Below, one piece after another: positions 1 through 7,601 of a DNA stretch of 64,000 bases (position 1 is its first letter; each line of letters opens with the position of its first letter). The stretch covers positions 558,001 through 622,000 of the forward strand of contig NZ_JACCBV010000001.1 of NCBI RefSeq assembly GCF_013409785.1, written 5' to 3'. The notes below the pieces were generated by a model that searched no databases, was not told the origin of the DNA, and saw nothing but the letters and a program-made list of their open reading frames with translations. Source of the DNA: Microbacterium immunditiarum. GTDB lineage: Bacteria > Actinomycetota > Actinomycetes > Actinomycetales > Microbacteriaceae. Both the position numbers and the translations under genes were made by a program.

Positions 1-33
1 CGGGGATTCTCCGGCCGGGGCTCACCTTGCCAC

Positions 34-1407
34 TTACCCGAAGTCCCCCACCGCCATGTCGGCGAACCGCGAGAAGTGACCCTGGAAGGCGACGGTCACG
101 GTGTCGGTCGGGCCGTTGCGGTGCTTCGCCACGATCAGGTCGGCCTCGCCGGCGCGCGGGTTCTCCTTCTCGTAGGCGGCCTCGCGGTGCAGCAGGATCA
201 CCATGTCGGCGTCCTGCTCGATCGAGCCCGACTCGCGCAGGTCGGAGAGCGCCGGCTTCTTGTCTGCGCGCTGCTCCGGGCCACGGTTCAGCTGCGACAG
301 CGCGATGACCGGCACCCCCAGCTCCTTGGCGAGCAGCTTGAGCGCACGCGAGAACTCCGAGACCTCCTGCTGACGCGACTCGACGCGCTTGCCCGAGGTC
401 ATGAGCTGCAGGTAGTCGATGACCACCATCTTGAGTCCGACGCGCTGCTTCAGGCGGCGGCATTTCGCGCGGATCTCGACGAGCGTCATGTTGGGCGAGT
501 CGTCGATGTACAGCGGCGCATCGTTGATGCGGCCGCGCGTCGCGGCGATCGTCGTCCAGTCGCGCGAGTCGAGCGTGCCCTTGCGCATCGCCTGCAGCGG
601 AACCGCGCCCTCGGCGCTCATGAGGCGCATCGCGATCTCGCTGCGGCCCATCTCGAGCGAGAAGAAGATCGTGGGCATGTCGTGCTTGATCGCGGCCGCC
701 CGGGCAAGGTCGAGCGCGAGCGTCGACTTGCCGAGCGCGGGTCGCGCCGCGATGATGATGAGCTGTCCGGGGTGCAGTCCGTTCGTGAGCTGATCGAGCT
801 GAGCGAACCCGGTGGGGATGCCCGTCATCTGACCGTCACGACCGCGGGCCGCCTCGATCTCGTCGACCGCCGCGTCGACGGCGACGGTCAGCGGGACGTA
901 GTCCTCGGACTCCTGTGCCGAGCCGACCGAGTAGATCTCGGCCTGCGCGTTGTTGACGAGCTCGAGCGCATCCCCCTGGCCGGCGTACCCCATCTGCACG
1001 ATGCGGGTGCCTGCTTCGACGAGGCGACGGAGCAGCGCGCGCTCGGCGACGATCGACGCGTAGTAGCCGGCGTTGGCCGCGGTCGGCACGATCGACGTGA
1101 GCGAGTGCAGATAGTCGGGGCCGCCGGCACGCTGCAGCTCGCCTGTCTTGATGAGCTCGTCGGTCACGGCGACGACGTCGGTCGGCTCGCCGTGCGAGTA
1201 GAGCGTGAGGATCGCCTCGAAGATCAGCTCGTGCTTCGGGATGTAGAAGTCCGGCCCGCGCAGCGTCTCGATGACGTCGGCCACTGCGTCCTTCGAGAGC
1301 AGCATCCCGCCCAGAGCGCTCTGCTCGGCGAGGAGATCATGGGGAGGCGTCCGTTCCGCTTCGCGCGGTCCGCCAAGGCGGTCTTCGGAGATGTCGGCTA
1401 TCGACAC
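34..1407 (-). CDS. dnaB: Replicative DNA helicase DnaB
   Basis: Hexameric ATP-driven helicase that unwinds DNA at the replication fork. The N-terminal primase-interacting domain covers about residues 1-150 (it opens SIADISEDRLGG, then PHDLLAEQSALGGML). The RecA-like motor follows, with Walker A ARPALGKST (Lys near 227) and Walker B VVIDYLQLM. The C-terminal part shows the DnaB-typical SQLNR and SDLRESGSIEQDADM. The length, 457 aa, is usual and no intein is present. The frame stays open upstream to 1530, but the GTG at 1405-1407 is preferred because family homology starts there and purine-rich GGGAGG/GGGGA elements precede it. In many actinobacteria dnaB follows rplI directly; here two exported-protein genes and a DnaA-box cluster intervene. 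Identity is certain, the exact start less so. Confidence 0.96.
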   Translation of the reverse strand: MSIADISEDRLGGPREAERTPPHDLLAEQSALGGMLLSKDAVADVIETLRGPDFYIPKHELIFEAILTLYSHGEPTDVVAVTDELIKTGELQRAGGPDYLHSLTSIVPTAANAGYYASIVAERALLRRLVEAGTRIVQMGYAGQGDALELVNNAQAEIYSVGSAQESEDYVPLTVAVDAAVDEIEAARGRDGQMTGIPTGFAQLDQLTNGLHPGQLIIIAARPALGKSTLALDLARAAAIKHDMPTIFFSLEMGRSEIAMRLMSAEGAVPLQAMRKGTLDSRDWTTIAATRGRINDAPLYIDDSPNMTLVEIRAKCRRLKQRVGLKMVVIDYLQLMTSGKRVESRQQEVSEFSRALKLLAKELGVPVIALSQLNRGPEQRADKKPALSDLRESGSIEQDADMVILLHREAAYEKENPRAGEADLIVAKHRNGPTDTVTVAFQGHFSRFADMAVGDFG

Positions 1408-1513
1408 GGTTCCCCATACCTCCCACAGCAGCTCGAGCACGACAGGCGGCCGACGGATGCGCCTGAGCACACTCGCATGGTCGTTCGGCCTGCGGGCGGC
1501 ACGCCGCCGCATC

Positions 1514-1531
1514 CGTGTTGAGCACAACACG
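1514..1531. promoter_or_regulatory. Perfect palindrome upstream of dnaB
   Basis: The arms CGTGTTG and CAACACG (7 bp, perfect) flank a 4-nt spacer about 107 bp upstream of the dnaB start. Such short dyads are often operators. No regulator can be assigned, and chance is possible in sequence this GC-rich. Confidence 0.3.
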
Positions 1532-1650
1532 AACCACCGACATCAGTCGTCGTCGCAAGCCTCGAACCTGTCTCCTCCGACAGTCGAGCGCACCCCCCGA
1601 TTGGGCCGAAGCCCACGCTAAGGAGAGCGTGTCGGGGATGCAACAGCACC

Positions 1651-1848
1651 TGTGGATAACTATGTGGAGAGTCTGCGAGAAACGCCGACAGACCTGTGCA
1701 CAACCGTTGTGGATAACGGTGCGCACTCAGCGGACGCTCAACTTTTTTATCGCCTCCGACCTGGTGTTTTCTCAAACTCACGCTGTGGATGCCGATGTGA
1801 TTAAAGTTGGCCTTGAAGGTTTGCGCCGCAGGTCGCGCCTGTGCACAA
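1651..1848. promoter_or_regulatory. Cluster of DnaA-box-like 9-mers
   Basis: Two perfect TGTGGATAA sites (reverse complement of TTATCCACA) lie at 1651-1659 and 1708-1716. Two TGTGCACAA variants lie at 1695-1703 and 1840-1848, and a 7-of-9 match (TGTGGATGC) at 1784-1792. All have the same orientation. An A/T-rich run at 1741-1752 lies inside. Dispersed DnaA-box clusters outside oriC are known to titrate DnaA or control nearby genes. The position next to dnaB suggests DnaA-linked control of helicase expression, which is inference. A full oriC is unlikely, since dnaA and dnaN are not adjacent. Confidence 0.65.
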
Positions 1849-1915
1849 ACCGCGGGATTCCGCAAATCCATGCGGTCCGAAATCTCCGGCTTTGCGGCGA
1901 CGCGCGCAAGGTTGC

Positions 1916-1944
1916 TGGACACAGCGCGGATCATCCACTACGGT
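1916..1944 (+). promoter_or_regulatory. Candidate promoter of the proline-rich protein gene
   Basis: TGGACA (1916-1921), a 17-bp spacer and TACGGT (1939-1944) fit an actinobacterial housekeeping promoter (TTGACA / TANNNT). The predicted start near 1951 leaves about 59 nt before the GTG at 2010. Confidence 0.5.
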
Positions 1945-2009
1945 CGGAGATCCAGGCACCCTCAGACGCGTTTCGCACGAAACGCGAGACTTCGTCATGG
2001 GAGGTGAAC

Positions 2010-3053
2010 GTGGAGATCGCACACTCGCCCTCGGGCTCGAGGTTCGTGCGCCTGGCCCTGATCGGGGCCGGACTCGCGTTCGCCTGGTTCGTCCTCTCGA
2101 TCGCACTCGGGTTCGCCTCGAGCGACGCCCGTGCGGACGACGCGACCGACGACTCCCGCGGCGCAGCGCTTCTGAGCGGTGTCACCACCGTGCTCGACCG
2201 CACGACTTCAGCGGTGACCTCGACCGTGTCGTCCGCCGTTCCGGCTGTGACGGATGCGGTCAAGAGCGTCCTCTCGGCCGTGCCCGCGCCGGCTGCCCGG
2301 CAACCTGCCCCACAGCAACCCCCGCCGCAGCAGCCCGCGCCGGCACCGCAGCAGCCCGCGCCGGCACCGCAGCAGCCCGCGCCGGCACCACACGAGCCCG
2401 GTCCGGGAATCGTCTCGCCGGTCGTCCAGATCGTCGCCGCTCCGGTCGTCGATGTCGTCGACTCCGGCCTCGTCTCGCAGCTCACGGCACCCGTGGTCGC
2501 GACCCTCGGCCGCGTCCCGGTCGTCGCCGACGTCGTCGCGCGCCTCGGGCTCGACGCCGCGGTGACCGACACCGCCGCGATCATCGACCGCACGGCGAGC
2601 GAGGCGCTCCACCTCGTGGCCGACGTCGGCGCAGCCGTCGACGGCGTCCTGCCGGCGATCCCCGGCGTCATCGTGGCCGAACCGCCCGCTCCCGACTCCG
2701 CCGCGGCTCCGCCGCCCGCGGACGTGACGGATGCCGCGGCATCCGTCTCACCATCGCCAGCGCTCGCGCGCACGGCACGCAGCGTCGTGTTCGACGGCCC
2801 CGGCGCGTCGACGCCTCCACCCGGATCCCCCAGCTCGGCCGCGCCATCAGACGGCCCTTCGATCCCTGGTGCGGTGCCGTCTTCGGCGCCGCTGACCTCC
2901 ACTGCAGGACCCGGTGGCACGGGTTCCGCCGCCTGGGCGCTCGTCGCCGCAGTTCCGTTCGCCGCACACCGTGCCTGGGTGCGCCGAGCCGGGCCCGCGA
3001 ACGACGTCGCACCGGGCGCGCCTCTCTTCGCCACAGACGTCTCCCCCGACTGA
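2010..3053 (+). CDS. Exported or membrane proline-rich protein of unknown function
   Basis: No named family was recognised. The 347-residue product starts MEIAHSPSGSRFVRLALIG and has an N-terminal hydrophobic segment (about residues 15-35, ending FASSDARADD) that could be a signal peptide or anchor. A P/Q/A-rich spacer (about 90-130) with three PAPAPQQ-like units follows, then Val/Ala/Asp-rich segments and a weakly hydrophobic stretch near the C terminus before a basic patch. The GTG at 2010 is chosen because GGGAGG ends 5 nt upstream; another GTG lies at 2004. The Val/Asp-rich composition resembles the downstream LAATG protein, so the two are probably related cell-envelope proteins. The gap between them is 91 bp with a hairpin. 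Confidence 0.7.
   Translation: MEIAHSPSGSRFVRLALIGAGLAFAWFVLSIALGFASSDARADDATDDSRGAALLSGVTTVLDRTTSAVTSTVSSAVPAVTDAVKSVLSAVPAPAARQPAPQQPPPQQPAPAPQQPAPAPQQPAPAPHEPGPGIVSPVVQIVAAPVVDVVDSGLVSQLTAPVVATLGRVPVVADVVARLGLDAAVTDTAAIIDRTASEALHLVADVGAAVDGVLPAIPGVIVAEPPAPDSAAAPPPADVTDAAASVSPSPALARTARSVVFDGPGASTPPPGSPSSAAPSDGPSIPGAVPSSAPLTSTAGPGGTGSAAWALVAAVPFAAHRAWVRRAGPANDVAPGAPLFATDVSPD
2328..2390 (+). repeat. Three tandem 21-bp repeats
   Basis: Three head-to-tail copies of a 21-bp unit beginning CAGCAGCCCGCGCCGGCAC lie in frame and encode QQPAPAP. They are nearly identical at the DNA level (the last base differs), so copy number can change by slippage. They form the flexible Pro-rich spacer of the exported protein. 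Confidence 0.9.
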
Positions 3054-3062
3054 TCGGATCCC

Positions 3063-3085
3063 GCCGCCCTGCCTCACCGGGCGGC
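3063..3085 (+). terminator. Intergenic hairpin after the proline-rich gene
   Basis: GCCGCCC pairs with GGGCGGC around a 9-nt loop, 10 nt after the stop codon. No T-tract follows, so it may attenuate rather than terminate. Confidence 0.4.
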
Positions 3086-3144
3086 AGAGCTTCGGCGCGC
3101 CACCGGCGCGCGCAGTTCAGTGATCCATCACAAAAGGGGACATC

Positions 3145-4695
3145 ATGCACGCTTTCATCAAGCGCGCCCTGTGGGGCACGCTTCTCGCCGGCGGCATCAC
3201 GCTGCTCGGCGCCGCGGCCGCCAACGCGGCCGAACCGCCTCCCGAACCGGGACCCATCTCGTCGCTGCTTGCCGACGACGGGCCCGTCGACTCCCTCGTC
3301 GGCGATGCGATCGCCGACCCGATCCTCGGTGACGCGGGTGCCGTCGCGCCCGTGACCGACACGGTCGCGACCGTCGTCGACGACGTCACCGCCTCGTCGG
3401 CCGGCACCACGGTCGTCGACGCGCTGGTCGGCGGAGACTCCGCCGCGAACGACGTCGTCGGCGACGGCGCCCTGGTCGAGGGTGGCACCGTGGGCGACCT
3501 GGCCACCAACGTCGACGCGGTCCTCGACGACGTCGCCGCGGGTGATCTCGACGCCGCCCTCACGGACGTCGGAACCACGGTCGAAGACCTCGGCACGGCT
3601 CTCGACGAGACGGTGACGGATGCCGCGACCAACCTCGACGACCAGGTCGTCGACGGCATCGTGGCCGACGCCCTGACCGACCTCGGCGACGTGCTCGACG
3701 GCGGCGACACACCCGCCGAGCTCAGCAACCTGCTGCAGAACCTCGGCGCCAACGTCGCCGACACGGCGGACACGACGGGACTGGTCGAGGATGCGCTGAC
3801 GACGACGCTGGAAGATGCCGAGGCCCCTGAGCACGGCGACGCGACCGACGACGCCGACGGCCTGCTGACCGACCTGACGGAGAACGACGGCCTCGTCGAC
3901 GGACTCGCCGGCGACAGCGTGCTCGATCCGATCCTCGGAGACGACGGCACGCTGGAGCCCGCCACCGACGCGGTTGCAGACCTCGTCGACGACCTGACCG
4001 GCACCACCGCAGGATCCACCATCCTCGACAGCCTGCTGGGCTCCGACTCCGGACTCAACGACGTCGTCGGAGACGGGATCCTCGTCGAGGGCGGCTTGGT
4101 CGGAAACCTCGCCGACAACGCCGACGCGGTCCTCGACGAGCTCGGGGAGGGCGACCTGTCGGGCGCCGTGGACGACCTCGGCACCACCGTGTCGGACCTC
4201 GGCGACGACCTCGGCCAGACGCTCTTCAACGCCGCGGCGAACACCGCCGACCAGATCGTCGACGGCCTCGCGACCGACGCGGTCGCCGACGCCGGCGCGA
4301 TCGTCGAGGCACTGACCTCGGGTGGGGATGTGCCGACGGCACTCGCCGCCACGGTGCAGAACGCGGGTGCCAACATCGGCGACGCGGTCGACAGCACGGG
4401 CCTGCTCGACCAGGCGCTCGTCGACCTGCTCGGCGACGCCGGCCCCGCTGGCGGAGGACCGGACACCCCGGGCGGACCTGACACCCCCGGCGATCCGGGA
4501 GATCCGCCGGGCGGAACCACGCCGGGTGACCCCGGTTCCGACGGAACGCCCGCCGCGGTGGGCTCGCCGGCGGCGTTCGACGGCGTGACAGACCTCGCCG
4601 CGACAGGAGGGACGGGCGCACTCGGCGTGCTGGCGATGGGGCTGCTGCTCCTCGCAGCCGGCGGTGTGCTCGTGTTGCGGCGACGCTCCGTGTGA
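3145..4695 (+). CDS. Duplicated Asp/Val-rich surface protein with LAATG sorting signal
   Basis: The 516-residue product has a clear signal peptide (MHAFIKRALWGTLLAGG ... ANAA, about 1-29). The mature part is two diverged copies (about 46-230 and 247-440) of one roughly 200-residue unit. Both copies carry D-PILGD, NDVVGDG-LVEGG, NADAVLD/NVDAVLD and NLGAN/NAGAN blocks. A Gly/Pro/Asp linker and LAATG (484-488) follow, then a hydrophobic segment and RRRSV. LAXTG is the motif recognised by class E sortases of high-GC actinobacteria, so the protein is probably linked to peptidoglycan. AGGGGA precedes the ATG. The role is unknown; the strong acidity might suit cation binding, which is speculative. 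No sortase gene lies in the window. Confidence 0.8.
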   Translation: MHAFIKRALWGTLLAGGITLLGAAAANAAEPPPEPGPISSLLADDGPVDSLVGDAIADPILGDAGAVAPVTDTVATVVDDVTASSAGTTVVDALVGGDSAANDVVGDGALVEGGTVGDLATNVDAVLDDVAAGDLDAALTDVGTTVEDLGTALDETVTDAATNLDDQVVDGIVADALTDLGDVLDGGDTPAELSNLLQNLGANVADTADTTGLVEDALTTTLEDAEAPEHGDATDDADGLLTDLTENDGLVDGLAGDSVLDPILGDDGTLEPATDAVADLVDDLTGTTAGSTILDSLLGSDSGLNDVVGDGILVEGGLVGNLADNADAVLDELGEGDLSGAVDDLGTTVSDLGDDLGQTLFNAAANTADQIVDGLATDAVADAGAIVEALTSGGDVPTALAATVQNAGANIGDAVDSTGLLDQALVDLLGDAGPAGGGPDTPGGPDTPGDPGDPPGGTTPGDPGSDGTPAAVGSPAAFDGVTDLAATGGTGALGVLAMGLLLLAAGGVLVLRRRSV

Positions 4696-4744
4696 CCTGA
4701 GGGCGATCGTTCCCCAGGGTCGCCTTGGTCCTCGGAGCATACGG

Positions 4745-4774
4745 CGGGAGGGCCGTTGCCAGACGGCCCTCCCG
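4745..4774. terminator. Strong hairpin after the LAATG gene
   Basis: A perfect 12-bp stem (CGGGAGGGCCGT with its complement) and a 6-nt loop lie 50 nt past the stop. It has no T-tract, as is common in actinobacterial terminators. It sits between convergent genes. Confidence 0.65.
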
Positions 4775-4851
4775 CTCCCAGAGCTTCTCCGGTCGCGGTC
4801 GGCGCCTTTCGTGCCTGGAACCAGCCGGCCGCGATCGGAGAACCCAAACGG

Positions 4852-4900
4852 CGGATGCCGCGACCCGAGCCCTCGGGGGAGGGCCGGGTCGCGGCATCCG
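4852..4900. terminator. Long bidirectional hairpin between convergent operons
   Basis: A perfect 16-bp stem (4852-4867 with 4885-4900) carries an inner 4-bp extension after a bulged A. It lies 49 nt beyond the rplI stop and faces the LAATG gene. It is probably the main terminator of the ribosomal operon and a backstop for rightward transcription. The stem ends are the recurring CGGATGCC/GGCATCCG motif. Confidence 0.75.
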
Positions 4901-4948
4901 TCTTGGTCTGCACGCCCCGCTCGCGGCGGTGCGCGACCGGCGAAGTCG

Positions 4949-5401
4949 TTACTTCGCGGCGACCACCTGAAGCGTGATCACGGCGGTGAGCTCGTCGCCG
5001 AGGCGAACGGTCGCCTCGTGCTCGCCCACCGACTTGATCGGCGAGGTGATCTGGATCTTGCGCTTGTCGAGGTCGCCGAGGCCGGCGGCCTTGACCGCGT
5101 CGGCCACGTCGCCGGTCTTCACCGAGCCGAACAGACGGCCCTCGGCGCCGGCCTTGACGGCCAGCTTGACCTTGTTCGACTCGAGGGCGTCCTTGAGGGC
5201 CACGGCCTCTTCGTGGGTCGCGATCGCGCGCGCCTCGCGGGCGGCGCGGATCGATGCGACCTGCTTCTCGCCGCCGCGCGTCCACGCGACCGCGAAGCCC
5301 TGCGGGATGAGGTAGTTACGGGCGTAGCCGTTCTTGACCTCGACCACGTCACCGGCGCTGCCGAGCCCGGCGACCTCGTTCGTGAGAATGAGCTTTGCCA
5401 T
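4949..5401 (-). CDS. rplI: 50S ribosomal protein L9
   Basis: L9 binds 23S rRNA at the base of the L1 stalk and limits frameshifting. The 150-residue protein has the usual two-lobed layout. The N-terminal domain has [27 protein letters not shown] sequence with [11 protein letters not shown], a long connecting helix covers about 45-75, and the C-terminal RNA-binding domain has GRLFGSVK. It is the last gene of the rpsF-ssb-rpsR-rplI operon, 11 bp after rpsR. The ATG start agrees with the family. A strong hairpin follows. Confidence 0.97.
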   Translation of the reverse strand: MAKLILTNEVAGLGSAGDVVEVKNGYARNYLIPQGFAVAWTRGGEKQVASIRAAREARAIATHEEAVALKDALESNKVKLAVKAGAEGRLFGSVKTGDVADAVKAAGLGDLDKRKIQITSPIKSVGEHEATVRLGDELTAVITLQVVAAK

Positions 5402-5412
5402 GTCGGTACTCC

Positions 5413-5667
5413 TTAGCGGCCAGCGCCGGCGTACGGCAGGAGAGCCATCTCGCGTGCGTTCTTGATCGCCTTCGCGATCAGACGCTGCTCCTGCACCGAG
5501 ACACCGGTGATACGACGGGCACGGATCTTGCCGCGCTCCGAGATGAACTTGCGGAGGGTGGCGACGTCCTTGTAGTCGATGACGCCGACACGGATCGCCT
5601 TCGCGGGGGCGGCGTTCTTCGCGCCCTTCCGCGGCTTGCGGCGGTCGCCGCTCGCCTTTCCAGCCAT
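5413..5667 (-). CDS. rpsR: 30S ribosomal protein S18
   Basis: S18 pairs with S6 on the central domain of 16S rRNA. The 84 residues match the standard bS18 length, with a basic N-terminal tail ([12 protein letters not shown]), [19 protein letters not shown] and [22 protein letters not shown]. No cysteines are present, so this is the zinc-independent form. It lies between ssb (33-bp gap) and rplI (11-bp gap) in the operon. Confidence 0.97.
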   Translation of the reverse strand: MAGKASGDRRKPRKGAKNAAPAKAIRVGVIDYKDVATLRKFISERGKIRARRITGVSVQEQRLIAKAIKNAREMALLPYAGAGR

Positions 5668-5700
5668 GGTGATTCCTTTACTTCAATTCGTTTACTGAGA

Positions 5701-6195
5701 TCAGAACGGAGTGTCGTCGCCGTAGGCGCCGGGAGCACTCCACGCGTCGGCGCTCGCGCCGCCCGCATTCGACGAGCCCGGGGTCGCCCACGGCTCGTCG
5801 GCGACCTGCTGGCGCGACTGGCCGCCGCCGCCCGACGTGCGGGTGACCTGAGCGGTCGCGTAGCGCAGCGACGGGCCGATCTCGTCGACCTCGAGCTCGA
5901 TCGCGGTGCGGTTATTGCCTTCGCGATCCTGGTAGCTGCGCTGCTTGAGGCGGCCGGTGGCGATGACGCGCATCCCCTTCGTCAGCGAGCCCGCCACGTG
6001 CTCGGCGAAGTCGCGCCACACGCTCGCGCGGAGGAACAGCGCTTCGCCGTCCTTCCACTCGTTCGCCTGGCGGTCGAAGGTGCGCGGCGTCGACGCGATC
6101 GTGAAGTTGGCGACGGGGAGTCCGTTCTGCGTGTAGCGCAGTTCGGGGTCGGCAGTCAGGTTGCCGACAACGGTGATGATCGTCTCACCGGCCAT
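5701..6195 (-). CDS. ssb: Single-stranded DNA-binding protein
   Basis: SSB coats single-stranded DNA and recruits repair and replication enzymes. The OB fold covers about residues 1-110 ([47 protein letters not shown]). A Gly/Ser/Gln-rich flexible tail ends in DDTPF, the acidic tip that partners bind; the common tip is DDDIPF. At 164 residues it is of normal length. The start is 4 bp after rpsF in the classic rpsF-ssb-rpsR order, which makes this the essential replication paralogue. Confidence 0.97.
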   Translation of the reverse strand: MAGETIITVVGNLTADPELRYTQNGLPVANFTIASTPRTFDRQANEWKDGEALFLRASVWRDFAEHVAGSLTKGMRVIATGRLKQRSYQDREGNNRTAIELEVDEIGPSLRYATAQVTRTSGGGGQSRQQVADEPWATPGSSNAGGASADAWSAPGAYGDDTPF

Positions 6196-6199
6196 GGTG

Positions 6200-6559
6200 T
6201 CAGGCCTTCGCAGCCTTGCGGGCCGCCTTCTCTTCCGAGCGCTTCTGCTCGGCGGCGACCTGTGCCATGGCCTCTTCGGCGCGGAGCACCTTGGTGCGCA
6301 TTATCCGCTCGTCCAGCTTCAGCTGGCGGTCGAGCTCCTGCGCGGCCGCGCTCGTCGACGTGAAGTTGACGACGGCGTAGATGCCCTCGTTCTTCTTCTG
6401 GATCTCGTAGGCGAGACGGCGCTTGCCCCAGATGTCGACGTTGTCGATCGAGCCACCATCGTTCGTGATGACCTTCAGGAACTTGTCGAGGTTCGGGGCG
6501 ACCTGGCGCTCGTCGATCTCAGGGTTCAGGATGACCATGAGCTCGTACTTGTGCGTCAC
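6200..6559 (-). CDS. rpsF: 30S ribosomal protein S6
   Basis: S6 is the partner of S18 in the small subunit. The 119 residues include the typical [17 protein letters not shown] start, [25 protein letters not shown] and YAVVNFTS. The C-terminal tail is Lys/Ala-rich. The start codon is GTG (6557-6559), with GAAGGAGG upstream. It is the first gene of the operon, preceded by a leader hairpin and a promoter candidate. S6-S18 autoregulation through the rpsF leader is known in several bacteria; the hairpin here is a candidate site, not a demonstrated one. Confidence 0.97.
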   Translation of the reverse strand: MTHKYELMVILNPEIDERQVAPNLDKFLKVITNDGGSIDNVDIWGKRRLAYEIQKKNEGIYAVVNFTSTSAAAQELDRQLKLDERIMRTKVLRAEEAMAQVAAEQKRSEEKAARKAAKA

Positions 6560-6585
6560 TGACCCACCTCCTTCGGACTAGAACG

Positions 6586-6608
6586 GCTGCCGGGCACTTC
6601 CCGGCAGC
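6586..6608 (-). promoter_or_regulatory. Hairpin in the rpsF leader
   Basis: A perfect 9-bp stem (GCTGCCGGG / CCCGGCAGC) with a 5-nt loop lies 27 nt upstream of rpsF, just before the Shine-Dalgarno. Its place suits an S6:S18-responsive leader, but the published motif's bulged CCG could not be confirmed by eye. Confidence 0.45.
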
Positions 6609-6669
6609 AGGAGGGTGTGTGCACGTGTCCGGCCGGATTCGGCATGGGCCGAGACCGGACAACCCACCT

Positions 6670-6699
6670 ATCGTACCGGATGCCCGGTCAGGGGCCCAA
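6670..6699 (-). promoter_or_regulatory. Candidate promoter of the rpsF operon
   Basis: On the minus strand TTGGGC (6694-6699), an 18-bp spacer and TACGAT (6670-6675) would start transcription near 6663, giving a leader of about 100 nt. The -10 is good and the -35 weak. Confidence 0.45.
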
Positions 6700-6722
6700 T
6701 CGGGCGCATCGGGGCCGCTCGC

Positions 6723-6781
6723 CGAGTGCACGGCCTGGCGTCGACTGCACGCCCAAGGTGCGTCGGGAGGCCGTGCACTCG
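6723..6781 (-). terminator. Long interrupted hairpin ending the catabolic operon
   Basis: Perfect 14-bp arms (CGAGTGCACGGCCT and its complement, 6723-6736 and 6768-6781) enclose a 31-nt loop. The loop can itself pair GCAC with GTGC and CGAC with GTCG. The structure lies between the last catabolic gene and the rpsF promoter, so it probably insulates the ribosomal operon. The rest of the 315-bp gap (6560-6874) holds the rpsF leader and no gene. Confidence 0.6.
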
Positions 6782-6874
6782 ACGGCAAGTCGTGCGTTCG
6801 GGAGTCGTTGGATCAGCGGATGCGGCGCCTCACGCCGTCGGGAGCGCGGTGACCCGGGGGTGAGTCCGCGCGGC

Positions 6875-7600
6875 TCAGCCGCCCTCGGCGAGCCCGACGC
6901 TGACCTTGCTGGCGAGCGCCTGCTCCGCCGCATCCGCCGCGCGCCGGACGTGCTCGGCGCCGAGCTGGGCCGCGGCCTCCTCGTCCCCGCGGATGACGGC
7001 GGCGACGACAGCGCGCAGCTCCGCGAGCATCTCGCTCGTCCGTCCCGGCAGTGACAGCGAAGTCGCGCGCAGGCGCTGAACGCGGGCGTTCAGTCCCGCC
7101 AGAAGCTGGCGCAGCGCGGGGCTGTCGGCGCCCTCCTGAAGCACCTCGTAGAACTGGGCCTTGGCGGCGAGGATCTCGCGCACGTCCGTCGCGCGCACCG
7201 TCTCGACCTCGAGTCGATCGATGGCCTCGGCGAGTCGCTTCACGAGCGACGCGTCGGCGCGGCGCACGAAGCGGCGCACGAGGAGCGACTCGAGGACGGC
7301 GCGGATCTCGTAGACATCGCGCGCCTCCTCCCACGACGGCGCGGCGACGACCGCTCCGCGCTGCGGCGCGACCGTCACAAGACCCTCCGACACGAGGTCG
7401 CGCAGCGATTCGCGCAACGTCGCCCGCGAGATGCCGAGCCGCTCGATCAGCTCGCGCTCGACGAGCCGGTGCCCGGGCTCCAGCTCGAGCTCGAGGATCG
7501 CTCGCCGGAGGGTGTCGGTCACCTGCTCGCGCACGGGCGCGGCGACGCGCCCCACAGGCCGAATCGCCGACACGTCGTCGAGGGAGTTCGCCGTCTCCAC
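6875..7600 (-). CDS. GntR-family (FCD type) transcriptional regulator
   Basis: FadR-like regulator, probably the repressor of the divergent catabolic operons. The winged helix-turn-helix lies in the first 80 residues (EPGHRLVERELIERLGISRATLRESLRDLVSEGLVTV). The all-helical FCD ligand domain follows (EIRAVLESLLVRRF ... LRATSLSLPGRTSEMLAELRAVV). The GTG at 7600 is chosen because it sits one base after the TGA of the upstream dehydrogenase, which implies translational coupling; 241 aa is normal. It is the last gene of the leftward operon, typical of autoregulation. Likely sites are the TTGTCAGACAA palindromes near 11.98 and 12.07 kb. It resembles the second GntR of this window at about 21.4 kb. 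Confidence 0.88.
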   Translation of the reverse strand: METANSLDDVSAIRPVGRVAAPVREQVTDTLRRAILELELEPGHRLVERELIERLGISRATLRESLRDLVSEGLVTVAPQRGAVVAAPSWEEARDVYEIRAVLESLLVRRFVRRADASLVKRLAEAIDRLEVETVRATDVREILAAKAQFYEVLQEGADSPALRQLLAGLNARVQRLRATSLSLPGRTSEMLAELRAVVAAVIRGDEEAAAQLGAEHVRRAADAAEQALASKVSVGLAEGG

Positions 7601-7601
7601 G

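Larger units (their letters stand above)
1408..2009. other. 602-bp non-coding region between dnaB and an exported-protein gene
   Basis: No convincing gene is present. Open frames run through from both sides, but they lack ribosome sites and family resemblance. The left part (to about 1620) holds the dnaB upstream region with a palindrome at 1514-1531. The middle (1651-1848) holds DnaA-box-like sites and an A/T-rich stretch (1741-1752), unusual for this genome. The right part holds a promoter for the rightward gene. The clustering of DnaA sites makes this more than a plain spacer. Confidence 0.7.

Noticed and set aside
1651..1848. Chromosomal origin oriC
   Set aside because: DnaA boxes are present but dnaA and dnaN are not adjacent, the A/T-rich stretch is short, and in actinobacteria oriC lies next to dnaA beyond murJ. 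Kept only as a DnaA-box cluster.
2668..4740. A 690-codon leftward open frame over the exported-protein genes
   Set aside because: The rightward frames have signal peptides, repeats and a sorting signal; the leftward one has none and is Arg/Val-rich.
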